A stretch of DNA of 64,000 bases from Blasia pusilla (GCA_050084515.1 CM114273.1:31434001-31498000), one strand, 5' to 3'; shown: positions 9,961-25,800, counted from the stretch's first letter. Made by a program: numbers and translations. The notes: a model not told the origin generated them from the letters alone.

Positions 9961-12848
9961 CTACTCCAAAACGCTGCAGTCAAGCTGGGTCCTTGAGTTC
10001 TTTGAACTCACTCGTCATCATCCGAGAGCTCTTCTAGAATTACTGTCGGCCTTGCCCTCTCGATTTTCAGAATCGTGGGAAGTGACGATGGTGTCACTAC
10101 CAATGGTGGATCTGGAACCGGAGCTGTGGGCTTCGGTTGAGAGTTGTACGCCCCAACTAGCGTGTCGTAATATGCCTTTGCTTCTTTGCAAAGGTCAAAT
10201 AGTTCCTGCCTTCCCTCAAGGCAGAGAATGTTCCTGACACTCTGCCAGGCAACTCTGATACTCGCCCTTGAAAGGCCCACTAAGTCGAACACCAAGTCAC
10301 GCGGCCTTCAGAAGAGCTTGATGAGCATTTGTATCAGCGCCGACAACTGTCCCCTTCCTCCAAGTAAGGGGGTACCATTTCCCATGTAAATTCCCGGGGG
10401 GGAATTGTATAAACTATCTAAGCTGTACCCATCAGAGCATGGATCCACTGGATCGAGGATCTGAAACACTTGGAAGTTGTGCTCGGGCCTTACAAATCAG
10501 TAGACAAAGGAGTGGTCCATCTATAAAGAAGCAGGTTGGAAAAAATGACAGCAACAAGAAAGAGCTAATTTCAGTATGCAACAACAAGAAAGGCATACTA
10601 TCATAATGGTGACACAATGTGCAACTCATTCCCAAAGAACTTCGCTTAACCTCAGAGAACTTAGTTATATTCCTAACATTGGAGCAACATGTCGGAGTCC
10701 GACGGGTTGTTTTACAAGTGTTAGTGTTTTTTTTTGCCATGAGCAACCTGCCGGAAGGCGAAAGGTTGCTGGCTTAGAGTAGCCCATGGTTGGCTGACAG
10801 AAACCCGTCGCTTTCAGATGGGTTGCATCATGCCAGAAACACATGGAAAAAGCATAAGCACTTCGAACCCGTCGGGTTCCGACGGGTTGGATTCACCCAA
10901 TAGAGACTTGCGGTAAATTTGCAACTTGTCGCTTTCAGACGGATTGCACCACCGAAGTCTCCAGCTCAGACAATCCGACAGATTGCATGCAGAGATGCAA
11001 CCCATCGGAGCAAGACAATTTGGATATGGATTTAGAGCCCTTACCCGGATTTGAATCGTCGCGGATCGGAGTGGGTACTCGTTCTTGATGACCCACGATT
11101 GAGCCGTCTTCCACTTCAACGACCTCTTGACGCAATGTAGGTTGAAGAGCTTGTCCTCGATCCCTCCAGTCAAAACCAAGAAACAACCCTTGTCATTGAG
11201 ATAATCGTCTGCAAAGGAAAACATGAGCGCGATTTGGTCATAAGAAAGAGGAACATTCCAGTCTGGGACACTGTCGGACGGATTCTCGTCCCACAAGTGC
11301 AACCCCGAGGCAAATCAGCGACGAGGGGATCCACCGCCACCTCCTCGACCTCCCCATGGACCGTCCGGGGAGTGTGCCCGTTTCATTGAAGCTTCCGTCC
11401 TAGCGTTGTCAATTTGTCGATGGCGGGTGTCAACGCTTGGGAACTGAAACTTTTCAGCTCATCTAGAAGATTCGTGCAGTGAATGATGACGCTTGTCCAG
11501 GTCGTTGTTTCTCTATGTCTTCCAAGGATGATGGAGGGTATTCCACATCTTGGGACAACCGTGGCGCCTCTCGCTTCCGCTTCTCCTGAGTCTGCGGTTG
11601 GCTTGTTGGGGTCTCTACTATTGTGGCGTTTTTTTTGCGGATGACGTGGTCCGACCCCCTCTCCCCACTCGCCCGGATTATTCCGCCTCTCGCCTTGAAT
11701 TCTCAGCCTCTCTTTGGGAAGATTCAGCCTCGGAATTCTTCGAGCCCTGCCTTGGCTTTGAGACCCACTGTAGATTTGTCCTTGGCGGTGACGACCTTGG
11801 ACACCAACTCCGTTGTCTCGAGGGCTTGCTCCTCCGTATCTCCTTCGAAAAAGTCTTCAGCCGCATTTAAATTGGGGATGTCGCCCTACCGCGCCAATTG
11901 CATCATAGAGCAGCGAGATTTTTCTGATTATGTCCTTAGGGCCGTTGAAGTCCAGCCAGATCAGGAAATTCTTCACCTCCCAGTCGGACATGCTTTGAGC
12001 CATCTCCATGTCGTACATGGAAAATGTCTCTCCATCCGGCGGAGAAGCCCACAATTTGCATGCTGCCGGTATTTTTTGCCATGTACCTACATTCTTACAA
12101 TGGACGAGGTACCTTAACACCATGCGTTGGGCAGCTCTTAGTCGAGATGCATCGGTCGCCTACTCCTGAAGATCTCGCTTTTTCTTTGCGAAATCCCTTT
12201 TCTTCGCCTCTATTTCTTCATCAAGGTCTGCTTGAGGGAGGATGCGATCCTTGAACATTGTCCAGAAGCTTGGGTTCTTTATAGGCTTGTCCCGCATGTC
12301 ATCCAGCTAAAGTTCAAAATCGTTTGCTTCCTCCAGAAGTGGCTCTATTTTTTTCACCTCCGCTTGGAGACCCACGAGCATGGACTTCTCGAGAAGCTGC
12401 AATGTGTCCCAGAATGACCATTCACGGTGCTAGTGGGAGATCACTGGATCAGAGACACCCGGAGGATGGTGTGCCGCCCTCTTTTGGGCCTCTATGCCCT
12501 CGAGAGTGATTTTCGTCAGTCGGATTCTCCTAAATTCCGAAATTCCAGACAAGGCAAATCGATGGACGCGATTGAGAGACACTTTCTCCCCAATCCCTGC
12601 GGATCTTCATCCCTCTTCCGCTGGCGCTTGATTATCGCCTTCAGCTCCTTGTAGAAATCGGGGCCAAGTTCGGGTTTGAGAATGGCGATGTAGCGCTGCA
12701 TCTTGCCTGCACTGTACTTCGTAGCCGCAGATACTACAGCTTGGATGGACTTAGCATGCTTAGACACAGACACTTTCTCCCTCCGCTCCAGCTCCAATGA
12801 AGCGCTCTTCTTGGCGGCTTGTATCTTTGACCTGCAAAGGATTGTCAC
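9950..12848 (-). pseudogene. decayed multi-exon gene-like unit, coiled-coil protein of unknown function
   Basis: Minus-strand coding-like segments run from 12848 to about 10008. At 12848-12516 is a Lys/Arg/Glu-rich helical stretch (MQRYIAILKPELGPDFYKEL). At 12370-11857 is a heptad-rich coiled coil, then NVGTWQKIPAACKLWASPP and WEVKNFLIWLDFNG. At 11288-11045 is WNVPLSYDQIALMFSFADDYL, then KGCFLVLTGG, ending at a GTAAGG donor. At 10295-10008 is VRNILCLEGRQELFDLCKEAKAYYDT, ending in an acidic DDDE tail at a GTGAGT donor-like site. At least two in-frame TAG stops (about 12307 and 12167) mark it as a pseudogene. The 11.2-kb segment faintly recalls the last strands of a Rossmann-like methyltransferase, which is not enough to name it. 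The non-coding gaps carry the palindromic motif family. Confidence 0.5.
10684..11022. repeat. palindromic motif family, block 3 (six copies plus a half-copy, near-regular spacing)
   Basis: Two-armed copies start at 10684, 10743, 10802, 10866, 10921 and 10997, with a right half-copy at 10971-10986. Start-to-start distances are 59, 59, 64, 55 and 76 bp, so ~26-bp palindromes alternate with unrelated ~30-50-bp spacers. The copy at 10866-10888 has two perfect 10-bp arms. Those at 10802 and 10921 share a distinct centre (CGCTTTCAGA) and form a sub-family interleaved with the GGAGTCC-centred type. Confidence 0.8.
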
Positions 12849-13091
12849 GGTTGTATCTTGGGTAATAAAAGTATTTGCCCCAGTCTTTTTTTTTAATTTG
12901 AGCCCCCTTTGCCAGCATCACTCATTTACAAGGGCGTCACCCAAGAACCCCTTGTACTCTGTCGGGTGCGTCGTTAGCACTTTCTTCACCCGATCGCAAT
13001 CCTGGATCCAGTGGTGGATGACATTCCCCTCGGATACAATCCTGCACATCCAAACTCAATATGAGAAATTTTTCAAGCTACATGGGTTCGT

Positions 13092-13311
13092 GCAAACTGT
13101 CGGACTCCAACAGGTCATCACAGCTTATGGTCGGAATGGTAGCTACGAGCTAAATTTTGCAACCCATCGGAGTCCGACGGATTGCATTCAGATTTATGAT
13201 TTCTTGGTTTCAACATGTCGAACTCCGACGGGTTGTCAGATAATTTGTATTTAGAGAGTGGTCTCTGTGAGAAAAGTGAACATATCAACCCGTCGGAGTC
13301 CGATAGGTTGC
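13092..13311. repeat. palindromic motif family, block 4 (four copies)
   Basis: Copies at 13092-13116, 13159-13185, 13211-13235 and 13286-13311, with start spacing of 67, 52 and 75 bp. The 13211 copy shares the CAACATGTCG left arm with the 10684 copy, 2.5 kb away. The block lies just upstream, in minus-strand sense, of the first recognisable coding segment of the decayed gene-like unit. Confidence 0.8.
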
Positions 13312-13429
13312 GCATTTTCAATGAAAGTTGCAATTTGACGCCAAAAATCAAGCTCCCCTACTCCAATCACCTTCCCGTGCCGGTGAATGCAACTCATGGC
13401 ATTCAAACAACGAGACGAGAAGTACCAAA

Positions 13430-13580
13430 ATATCTCAAATAAATCAATGCAATCTCTCTCAACATCTCTGGGATCGTGCGTGTTTGTATATATGCTTGTT
13501 GACATCGATGTATGTTGTGTAGCGATGTGTATGCGCACGACATGTTTCTTCATATACCCATGGTCGATATTATGCTCCCA
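13430..13580 (-). repeat. dispersed repeat shared with 50880-51070
   Basis: On the minus strand the segment contains CATGTCGTGCGCATACACAT and CTACACAACATACAT, followed by a TATATACAAACAC block. The plus strand at 50945-51015 has the same blocks in the same order with scattered differences. It is probably a piece of an LTR or other interspersed element; no coding role is supported. Confidence 0.55.
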
Positions 13581-13599
13581 AACCAATATCTCGATGCTA

Positions 13600-14845
13600 T
13601 GTGTCCCTATCTGCTCAAGTCCGTGAACAAGGAACTAATTACGATGCATGTTTGGTCGAGTTGAGGGTTTGAGCTAAGGCATCGTTTGGGAGGCACCTTG
13701 AGGGATTAACCAACGCACTCAAGTATAGGCTAGCGACTTGGGGAAATTGGTCAAGGCTTGGGGAAGAGGCTTCTTAGGGAGACCATACGCACTTAGGGAG
13801 ACTCGATCAAATTATCGCTCGAGGACTTCTCGACGAGCTTCAAAACACACAACCGGTCGAATCTCAAAAACTTCCGCTTGTAGACCTCACGATCGGGAGT
13901 GCTCCGGGGTGAAGTGAGGAGGAATAGAGGTTGAAACCTACAATGCCCATTCTCCCTACAATGCTTACTCTCTTGAACCCTTCGTGCATTGCACACACAA
14001 TGCCCCCGCACCTAAGAGAATGCACGATAAGCCCCAATGTACGATTTAGAAGACTTTTGCCAAAACGCTGAAAGGGGTGACCCAATATGGGAAGAGGTTT
14101 CATCCTCCAACTAGGAGAGGATTCAGCTCACGTTAGGGACAAATTCGGATTTCATTCCGGAGTACAATCCTCTCCGAAGGCAAGGATGAACGGGCCTAGG
14201 CTCATCGTGAAGAGAGAAATAGCGAGCGATTCACGAGGAAGGGGGGAACATGCGAAAACGCATGGAATAGAATAGAATCGCTCGTGAGACCGACCATGAT
14301 TGCCATACATTGAATCTTCTCGGCTATCAAGGAATCGAGGCCGGTCGTCGCTCCTCGTGGGATGGATGGGAAATTCCCTCGGACGGGAGCTGTCTGTGCT
14401 CAACGAGCGATCCCGACCGCCGATCGCGCATCGAACGGTCCCATGGGCACTGTGGAAGTGGACGGTCGGTAAGGAGGCCCCGCTCCACCCCACCGCACGC
14501 CCGGCACGGGAGGAGAGCGCGGGGGAAGGATAATTAATGTCGGCCTCGGGACGCCGTGAAGAGTGGCTCTGCCTACTCTCTCGGGCCTCTCCCGTCGCGC
14601 CGTCCGTCGGGCGTGTTCTGCCGCGACGCCGTCCCCTTGTCCGTCGATTCTCCCCTGGGAACGATGCCCCCGTCGCGCCATGACGCCGTCGATGGCAGAA
14701 CGGCGCGGCCATCCCTCACAGCTCCGGGCCGGGCCGGGCCGGGCAGGAGTCAGGAAGCGAGTGGCTCGACTAGTAGCGGTACTCGCGTTCTCTCTCGTCC
14801 GTCTTCGTCTTGTTCTCATATGCTGGAGCTCGGAGGGTCGGGACG
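13600..14845. other. intergenic region and distal promoter of the RAB6-type gene
   Basis: No gene is recognised here. From about 14300 the sequence becomes GC- and CpG-rich, and it includes a run of GGGCC repeats at about 14726-14745 and many CGTCG-type words. Such a rise in GC marks the 5' flank of the next gene. Overlapping open frames on both strands here result from the high GC content. Confidence 0.4.
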
Positions 14846-14846
14846 G

Positions 14847-14873
<27 letters not shown>
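14846..14873. repeat. (GA)n microsatellite upstream of the RAB6-type gene
   Basis: About 13 GA units, followed by GGGA repeats. It lies about 535 bp upstream of the start codon, within the probable promoter or 5' UTR. GA/CT tracts near plant transcription starts can bind GAGA-type (BBR/BPC) factors; function here is inferred only. Confidence 0.9.
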
Positions 14874-14879
<6 letters not shown>

Positions 14880-15406
14880 AGGAAGGAGGAAGACATACAG
14901 ATCTTCTTGAGATCGCCACGCGAAGTGCAGGGGAGAGGCGGACGGGCGGATCGGTCGGGGAGGAGTCCCTACTTCGTCGTCGCGAGTCCCGGGGTTGGTC
15001 ACTTGCATCGTGCACACGATTACTGGAGGTGCTTTGTTTCGAAGTCTTCGCAGGGTGGGGTTTATATTTGTGGTTGTTGGGAGGACCTCGAGTAGATCCG
15101 GACGAGGCGTGGAGTGGGAGGCTGGGAGGAGGGGGGTTTTCTGCACGGATCTGGATGGCCTTTTCATCCGGAGGTCGGGTAGATGTACGGGAGTTCTTTT
15201 CATGGGAACTTTGCGTGGAGAGTGTCAACCTGGTGTAATATGCGCCGGTTTCCCGGACCTGATCAATGACAGTAGTGGCTGGTCGATTTGCGATCGAGTG
15301 ACCGAGCACGAGACGCAGATAACAAGACACGGGAAGGCTAACACAGGTTTTTAGAAAGTGAGAAGAATTGTAGTCAGCTCAACCTGTCAAGGCTAGGAAT
15401 ACTTGA

Positions 15407-18229
<2,823 letters not shown>

Positions 18230-21200
18230 TCTGTAGGAGAAAGGGTAAACTATGATTGGTTTCATTGGAATAGGTGTCTTCCCTTCAGGTTGAATTCTTT
18301 CATGTCTTGTTCTGGTCAAGATGTATAGGTTACAAACGGATCAATACCACAACTGTCCTGGCATCCATTTTGCACATCTAGAAGTCAATCTGGGATTGTT
18401 TTGTGGAAGTTGTGTGCATCCTGCAGGGGGTACTATGCAGAAAGGCTTTTAGGTGGTTTACCTTGATGACATCACACCAGGCTTCTTTACTTCCATCTTC
18501 AGTGTTCTGCGCAGTGGGCTTCACTGTGCAAAACACAACTGGCATGTGCTCTGATCAATCTTGATGGGTAGTCATCTGTATATCATATTGTAATGTGATA
18601 GAGTTTTGTCAAACCACCTAGAGTTATTTCTGCCATGGGTTTGAGATTACCACATTACGGAGGTGGTGTCACCTTGACTTATATCATCATACAAAGTCTT
18701 CCTGGACTCATGCTTTGTTAGAGAGCCTAAATTTGTGAACTGGGTGATGATCAGCCAGATGTCTGGTGTTCTACCCGATTAGTGATGATTCTTGGTTCTA
18801 CCCGACTAGCGATAGTTCTTGGTTGTGCTGGCAGGAAATTTGATCATATCAAGTTATACAGGAGTAGTCATATAGCATTGGAAGAGATAATTGTTGGAGG
18901 ATCCTGGATTTAGTTAATGGGGCTATCAGCATATTAGTTTGTTGGTCTGACTAGGTTTGACCTGAAAGTCTAAAGTCGGGGAGGGATTCAATTGTGGCTG
19001 ATGAGGTAATTTTATTACCAAGAATATGGTTCAATGTCGATTTTTTGTCACCCACCCATGGCTGTTTTCAATATCATGTATCCAGACATTTGGGACTGCA
19101 GCCTGGCACAAAGAATGTAGAGAACTTGTTTCAACGTAAGGGACACACAGCTCGTAATTCCAACCTTAATTTGAGATGAAATAACCATCAACGTAATACG
19201 AGAAATTCATGATTGGGTTAAACTTACCTATGTAACTGCATGGTGGAAGCCGCCCTGTAATCATGACGTGAAGCCCATGTTGACATGTGTACCGCTGGAT
19301 GTCTGAAAACAAGTCCGACCGTACGTGCAGACATTTGTTGAGGTTCTTTAGTGTCTGGAGGAAGGCCTTATGTGGGGAAGCTCTGAACTCGTGTAGGGCG
19401 TAGGTTTTCCATCATTTTCTGCAGGTTGGTATGCTGAAATACTGTTCCACCTCACTGCTTGGACCATAGCGAGGTTTACCCGATAAGAATTGCTACATTG
19501 TCAGATATCCAGTGGTGTATGGAACTTATCGCGGACTTTGCGTTCGGGCGCCTGGAGATGATACCAGCGGCCTGTAAGCTTCGAGCAACCGGGTGCTTCA
19601 TTGGTCGGGCTACGACCGTGCTTCTCTCTGAGCGAGCGTTCGTGTGCGTTCGTTTTCCAAAATTGTGCGGGAGGTGGATCCTACTCCATCGTCCGGATAA
19701 TGTCAGGTAAGAGGTACCTACATCACCTTCGTAATGTAGGTAGAATCAGGACCCCGCCTCACGTCTACTGCTACCCCCGCAGCCAGTACGCCAGAGACCC
19801 TCCAAATGCCAGAGGCGCGACTGTCCGCCGATGCTCCGTGTCCCGGGTACGCACACAGAAGCGGTCGAACTGGAAACCGCCAGTTGGTCTCACCGCCAGC
19901 CGAGCGCCGGGCAGCTGGCAGGAACGTTCAAATCCGAATCCGCAATGCAGCTGGCCGTCCTACGTCTTTTCCATCCTCGACAACTACGCTTCATACTTTC
20001 ATTGAAAACCAGTCTGGGGGGCCCTTTCCTTTGAGACGGGCCAGAAGAAAATAATTAATACAGACCGTAGAGGCCACGTGGATACTTTACATGGCAAAGG
20101 AAAAAAATCAATTTAGAACCTGTAGGGGCCGTAATTAGCGTGGTCTCCTAGTAAGGTAAGGTGAAATAGGGGGGCTGGAATGACTCAACAACAAGATGTG
20201 ACGGTGAAGGTATAGGAGAGGACTCCAAGTCCACTTAGGATTCATAATTGAGAGAATAACTAAATATCCATGGAGGTCAAACAGAAAAATATGAAGCTGA
20301 AAATGTATTAACATATGCTTTCATGTGAAAAAGACAAAACTGCTAGAATTAAATAGAAAAGTAATCTCTAGAGCACGTATCCTCGTATGCTTTCATTGGG
20401 GTCGACAAAAGAGTAATTAAACAAAAATGGTTCGTAGAGATGGGTGGAAGCAAGAACGTGAGATTGTACCAAATGCTTGTACAATTTCCTTCCCTACCCT
20501 TATAATGAATTGATGCTTGCGGGATCACTAAGTTTGCGGATAGTCTCACACGATGTCACGTGTTAGTATTACTCTACTTTTCGTACCTGGTCATCTCTAC
20601 AATGAAGTTGGTATTCTTTCATACTAGTGTTACATTGTCATCGTTACGTTTGGTGTCAAGACCAATGTTGTAAAGAACCACACGACACCTCCTTATTGAC
20701 CCCATTTAGGGTTGTGTAACCCAAACCTCCAAAATTTTGATTGTTTTTTGTAAATTGGTTTTCTTTAGAATAAGAAAAATTCTATGTAGGGGCGGATGCA
20801 TCAACCAATGAATGAATCAAGGAATTAACTTATGCAGTTAGACAAGTGATAGATGGATCAACTCCTTGCATAGTGGAATTTTCATACACATTTTTTAAAA
20901 TACTTTCCTAAAATCAAGTGTTCTCCATTCCCTCGAGAATCATCAACTCGCTACTTCTTTTTACAACACAATGATAATGCATCTTGATGACATTACAGCG
21001 TGCACAAACATTGGTGTTAATAAGTCGAGATAAAGTAGCTAATAGCCACTTATCTTGTCATTCATGCACATTTCACCAACCATTATTTTTTGTATCGAAT
21101 ATTTTTCAGGCTTTGAATCATGTAACTTGTTGAATTGGTTTTTGTGTTGACTTGTTACCATTTTCTTTTTACATTTCTTGTCTCCCCCTATGTTATTTCT

Positions 21201-22883
21201 TTGTACTCTTTTGAAGATTTTTTTTTTATTACAATGGATTCTTTAGTTGTTCCCTATCATAAAAGCCAAAATTCAATTTTGCAATCAACCATTGCATTTT
21301 TCGGGCTTCCTTTTTGTATCAAGCCCTCAAGGCTTTCATCGGATAAATGTGGTATTCATGCCACTTTTGTGGGAGTATCATTTTGTTCCAAGTGATTTGT
21401 CCAAAAAATTTCCTTTATGTCCTCCCTTTCGGTAACTTTTTTTGTTGACTTCCAATAAGGCCAATATTAAGGGGGGTAAGAACTCCTTAAAAGTAGGGGG
21501 TCAAAGTAAACTTGTCTAGATTGGTATGCCTTTTGGGTTGGATCTCTATGAATAGGCTACCCTTTTCTCTCTCTTCCAAACTACTGATATATATGTCCTG
21601 CTTGCTCACCTAATCAATGCTATGTGCTCCATTGTGAAACACTCTTTCCACTAGTGCTACTACATTATGTTATTCCAATCTCCTAGAGTGTCACGTCATT
21701 ATTTTGAATTTGGTCTCATATGTATGAACTTATGTGTTTCTTGGAATAAGTGTTTCTTGTTCTAAGATTAGCTGAAGTGTACCTAATGTTAGTCTGGAAA
21801 GGTTGTGAGGGTGGAGCCGTGCAAGGAGCTGGCCGAGACATGGCTATGAGACTCCTTTCTCTTGGAAGTAAGCCCTCTAGAATAGGTATTGTGCATGATG
21901 TGCTTTCTCTCTCAACTGTTTTTAGACACTCTTTCTAGATACTTACTATGAGTACATTTGGAAGAATTCCAGGTCCAAAATTGGTGTGATTGTACTTCAA
22001 AACCAATGGGAAATTCAAAACGAAATGCAAATAGTCAGACGTATGAACTCGTGTGTAACGAGACTTGCACATTGGATGTAGTTTGGAAGTTGATTAATTG
22101 GTCGTTTCAACCAAATACCAGCTATGCCTTTCTTAAAGAGAATTCCTCCAGATGATATTTGTGCATGGAAGTAGAGGGAAAATGAGACCCAACCTTTTTC
22201 CAAACAATGAGGAAAGCAACCCAGACTACACCAGTAGACACCTTCTCACAGATATTACAAATTCATTCCCTTTGCCGAAAATCTGTTTCACAATTCTCTA
22301 CTAAAAAATTCAGTGTTGTGTAGTCCGTGTCATGGAAAGGCACTTGCACCTGCAGTGCCTTGACTGTCATCAATCCAATGTAGAATTTCCCAAGTTGGTA
22401 TGTAAAGATATTGAAATTCAAAAAGCCCTACTTTCCTTCTCAGGAGAATAACTCAGTTTTCAGAGCGCAACAAACCATAAGCCATTTGGAAATAGAAGGC
22501 TTATCTTTTCGTACTATTCAACCCTTACGGTTTCAAAAAGGAAGAATAATTCCCATCAGAAAATATGACTCAAAGGCACTGGTTATACATGTGCTTACAG
22601 AAGGTTAGTCTACCCAAATGAAACTGGTGATCACACACCTTCGCAACCATTTACCAAAAGCTTTTGATGACGGACTCAAGGACCAAGGGGAGGATCTCTT
22701 CTTCCAATAACCGAACCATTACCGTAAAATCTACAGCTCCAATTCTGTCATTTTAAGTGGCCGTAGACCTAGAATGATCAAGGATTGCACATAAAATACA
22801 GTGCCAGATCATCTTCTTGACAGGTGGACATAACCCAGAACCAAGAAAGCTCCTTGTACAACATATACCATCTGATTAACTGA
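18230..22883. other. 3' UTR of the RAB6-type gene and intergenic DNA
   Basis: The 3' UTR of the GTPase gene probably extends several hundred bases from 18230. Around 19550-20030 is a GC-rich patch with short open frames but no recognisable domain. From 20050 to 22880 the DNA is AT-rich with nothing coding that I can support. The end of this stretch is the 3' flank of the minus-strand ALKBH8 gene. Confidence 0.5.
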
Positions 22884-25800
22884 TCACAATTTCTCTAAAA
22901 TGATACACCAATTAGATTTATCATAAAATCTATCAATGATCACCACTCCTTCAACCCTTGACGCTAATCTGCAAAAATACACCACCAAGTGCCATCAAAC
23001 AATGCTCATCATCATCAACAATTTCATACAGCAAGAGGTCCATTTGTGTGCACAAAAAAGTCTGAATCAGTCAGGAACTTCAAAGAAATTTTTTCAACCA
23101 CGACCAAGGGATAAAACTTGCTGGTTGCAATCCTATATGCTTCCAGCCCAATTTATAATATTGGACCAACAGGCTCCATCCACAGAAGAGAGCAACTACT
23201 ACAAGAGTAAATATTCCATGGGCAGGAGCACAGGACCTAGTGATGAGGAGATTTCACAAAGGGAAAGAAATAGTATGACAACCTCAGTCTTGCATCAGTC
23301 GTCTGCTTCACCAAGACCAAGAAATTCACACCAAGTGTAACCAACAGCTTACGACGGGGAAATTGGAGCAATGCGTGGCATGGTAAAGAGAAGGAAGTCT
23401 CAAAAGTTACCTCTCAAGTTCCCCTTCTGTAAACACATGATAATAGCGATTGTACACCACGGCTCCCTTTTTGTCATCTTTTCTAGCAAACCCACTGGCT
23501 ATTGCAGCTGCTGATGCACCATTCACCTCAGCTCGGTGGTATGGGAGATGCCAAGGCACAAAGAATTCTTGCTGCTCTTGCATTTTGTTTGGTCTGTCCA
23601 CTACTATCAAAAACAAAATGTCAGATATACTTAAGAAGTCCAAATGATGCTGACCATGTGAAACCAATACTCTGTATTTGAGATGAGAACTGCTAGGCAA
23701 AACCTTTTTTTCCCCCTGGGAAAACTCATCAAGCAAAACCAGTGTGGAAGGGGGAGTTAATTATTAAACACGTGGATAAGCTAGATGGAGAGGGGAAAAA
23801 CAACAGGTGCATGTAAGGGTCGTAAAAAATAGTAAACAGAGCCACACCTTCATCTTCTGCGCTCTTCTCGTGCCTCCCTATCTTCTTCTGTAATTTTAAT
23901 CTGCTCCCAAAATCATCTGTTTCACTGTGACTTTTGTCCGCTGTTTGCTTGACCACAGTGCCTCCGTCTCCCTCCTGAATCATTTCCAATGAGGATGGGA
24001 TCCTGTTGAAATGATTGGATTTTTCATCATTCACCCATTCTTCTGTATACTTCTCAGAGAGGGGAGTCCACTTTTTCACCAAAGTCTGATCCTCCTGTTC
24101 TACTGCCCAAACAGTGATCAGAACCTTTCCTCCAGCACTCACGACCCTTACAAGCTCCTCGATTGCTCTTACTCTTCGCTGATCACTACTAAGATGATGT
24201 AACACTGCAATAGAAATTGCTGCATCATAGAAACCAGTCCTGTAGGGAAGATGTAAGGCATCTGCAACAAGAGCCTCATGGCCCCTTTGTTCGCATATAG
24301 TAACCAGAGGAGGACTAATATCACATCCAATGAAGTAACAGGTTGGATTTAGCCCGAGATACTTGCCATTTCCACAACCAGAATCAGCAACTATGGATCC
24401 AGGAGCCAGAGAATCGAGAAATGAAGCCACCTTGGGCCATTTTGCAAACCTAGTAGAGCTGAAATGTGGAGCGATTGCATCATAAACCTTGTGTACATAT
24501 TGCTTCTCTATCTCAGGAGTGAAAAACGGAACAGAGGGTTCATTCACATTTACTTGCTGGTCATGTCTCCCCTGATACATGTCCTCATTGGTAGAGCTGG
24601 CAGTTTGCTGAACTCCTTGGACCTTGGTGTTATGTTTCATCTCATCAATCAAGACTTTTTCTTGGGATGTATCTTGGTCGTTATCTCCACCCAACTTATC
24701 CAAGTCTGAACATTCCCTACTCTCTCCACTGGAGAGGAATGGTGAACTAAACTGTCCTGAACTTTGTGAGTCACAATCACCGACATATTGGCAGCAACAA
24801 GATCCTGAACGCACCTGCAAAAAATGGATCAGTTCAGAACATATGCGCCTCATTAGAGATCAATAATGACTACTCACATAATATTCCTGCATCCTAAAAC
24901 TTTCTTCATTTGAAGACTCAATTGAGGTAAATGTTGAGAATGCAGTACATTCTAAGACACAAAACATGTGCATAACATTGTGTCCAGAAATCAGGCAGGT
25001 ACCATGTTGAATAACTATAGACTATAGTTGGTCTTACCCTGCCCTTGTGCAGTAGGGAAGATAGGAGTAAATAGATAGTGTTGACTAAAATCTCCTCTAA
25101 ATGTAGGGATAACCGTTTTAGGGGAATAACTTCATCAGCTCCCCTAAAACTAGAGGTATCTTAGCATTCGTCTTTAGAGCAGTCTCCATCCAGCTAGGCA
25201 GCCTTTGGCTGACCCCCTTCCCTCTCTCTCTCTCTTCTCTCTTTCTCTTCCCTAAACCCTTCTTCACTTGCTTCTCTCTACACCCATCCCTGTCTCAAGC
25301 ACCGTCTAACCAGGGCACGGGGTCTATGGTCGCAAGGCTACGACAGGCACTACTTAATGAGTACAGTCTCTCTTTCTCTTTCGGGTCCCATTCAGTAGCC
25401 TTGATTCATTGCCCAAAGCTGCTGCACTGGTAATGTCTATGGGGGATCCCAATCAGGTAAAGTAGATGGTGTGGTGAAGAGTTTCTTGGTTGACACTTGG
25501 AAGCTCCGCACGAACACGTTGTTTGATCAGCACTCACACTATATGAGTGTCTCCCTCCTCTCATATGGTACCTTCTTCACTTGTTCCTCTCTCTACACCC
25601 ATCCCAGTCTCAAGCACCGTCCAACCAGGGTGCGGGGTCTATGGTCGCAAGGTTACGACAGGCACTACTTAATGAGTACAGACTCTTTCTCTTTCGGGTC
25701 TATGGTCACAAGGCTATGACAGGCACTACTTAATGGGTACAGTCTCTTTCTCTTTCCCTCTCTCTCTTGACAAGCACCGTCCAACCAGGGCGCGGGGTCT

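Noticed and set aside
10684-11022. CRISPR array (palindromic repeats with unique spacers)
   Set aside because: The context is plant nuclear DNA with intron-containing genes. Repeats are diverged, spacer lengths vary, half-copies occur and no cas-like gene is present.
14152-15330. Several long frames on both strands upstream of the RAB6-type gene
   Set aside because: All follow from high GC and the (GA)n tract; none has a domain.
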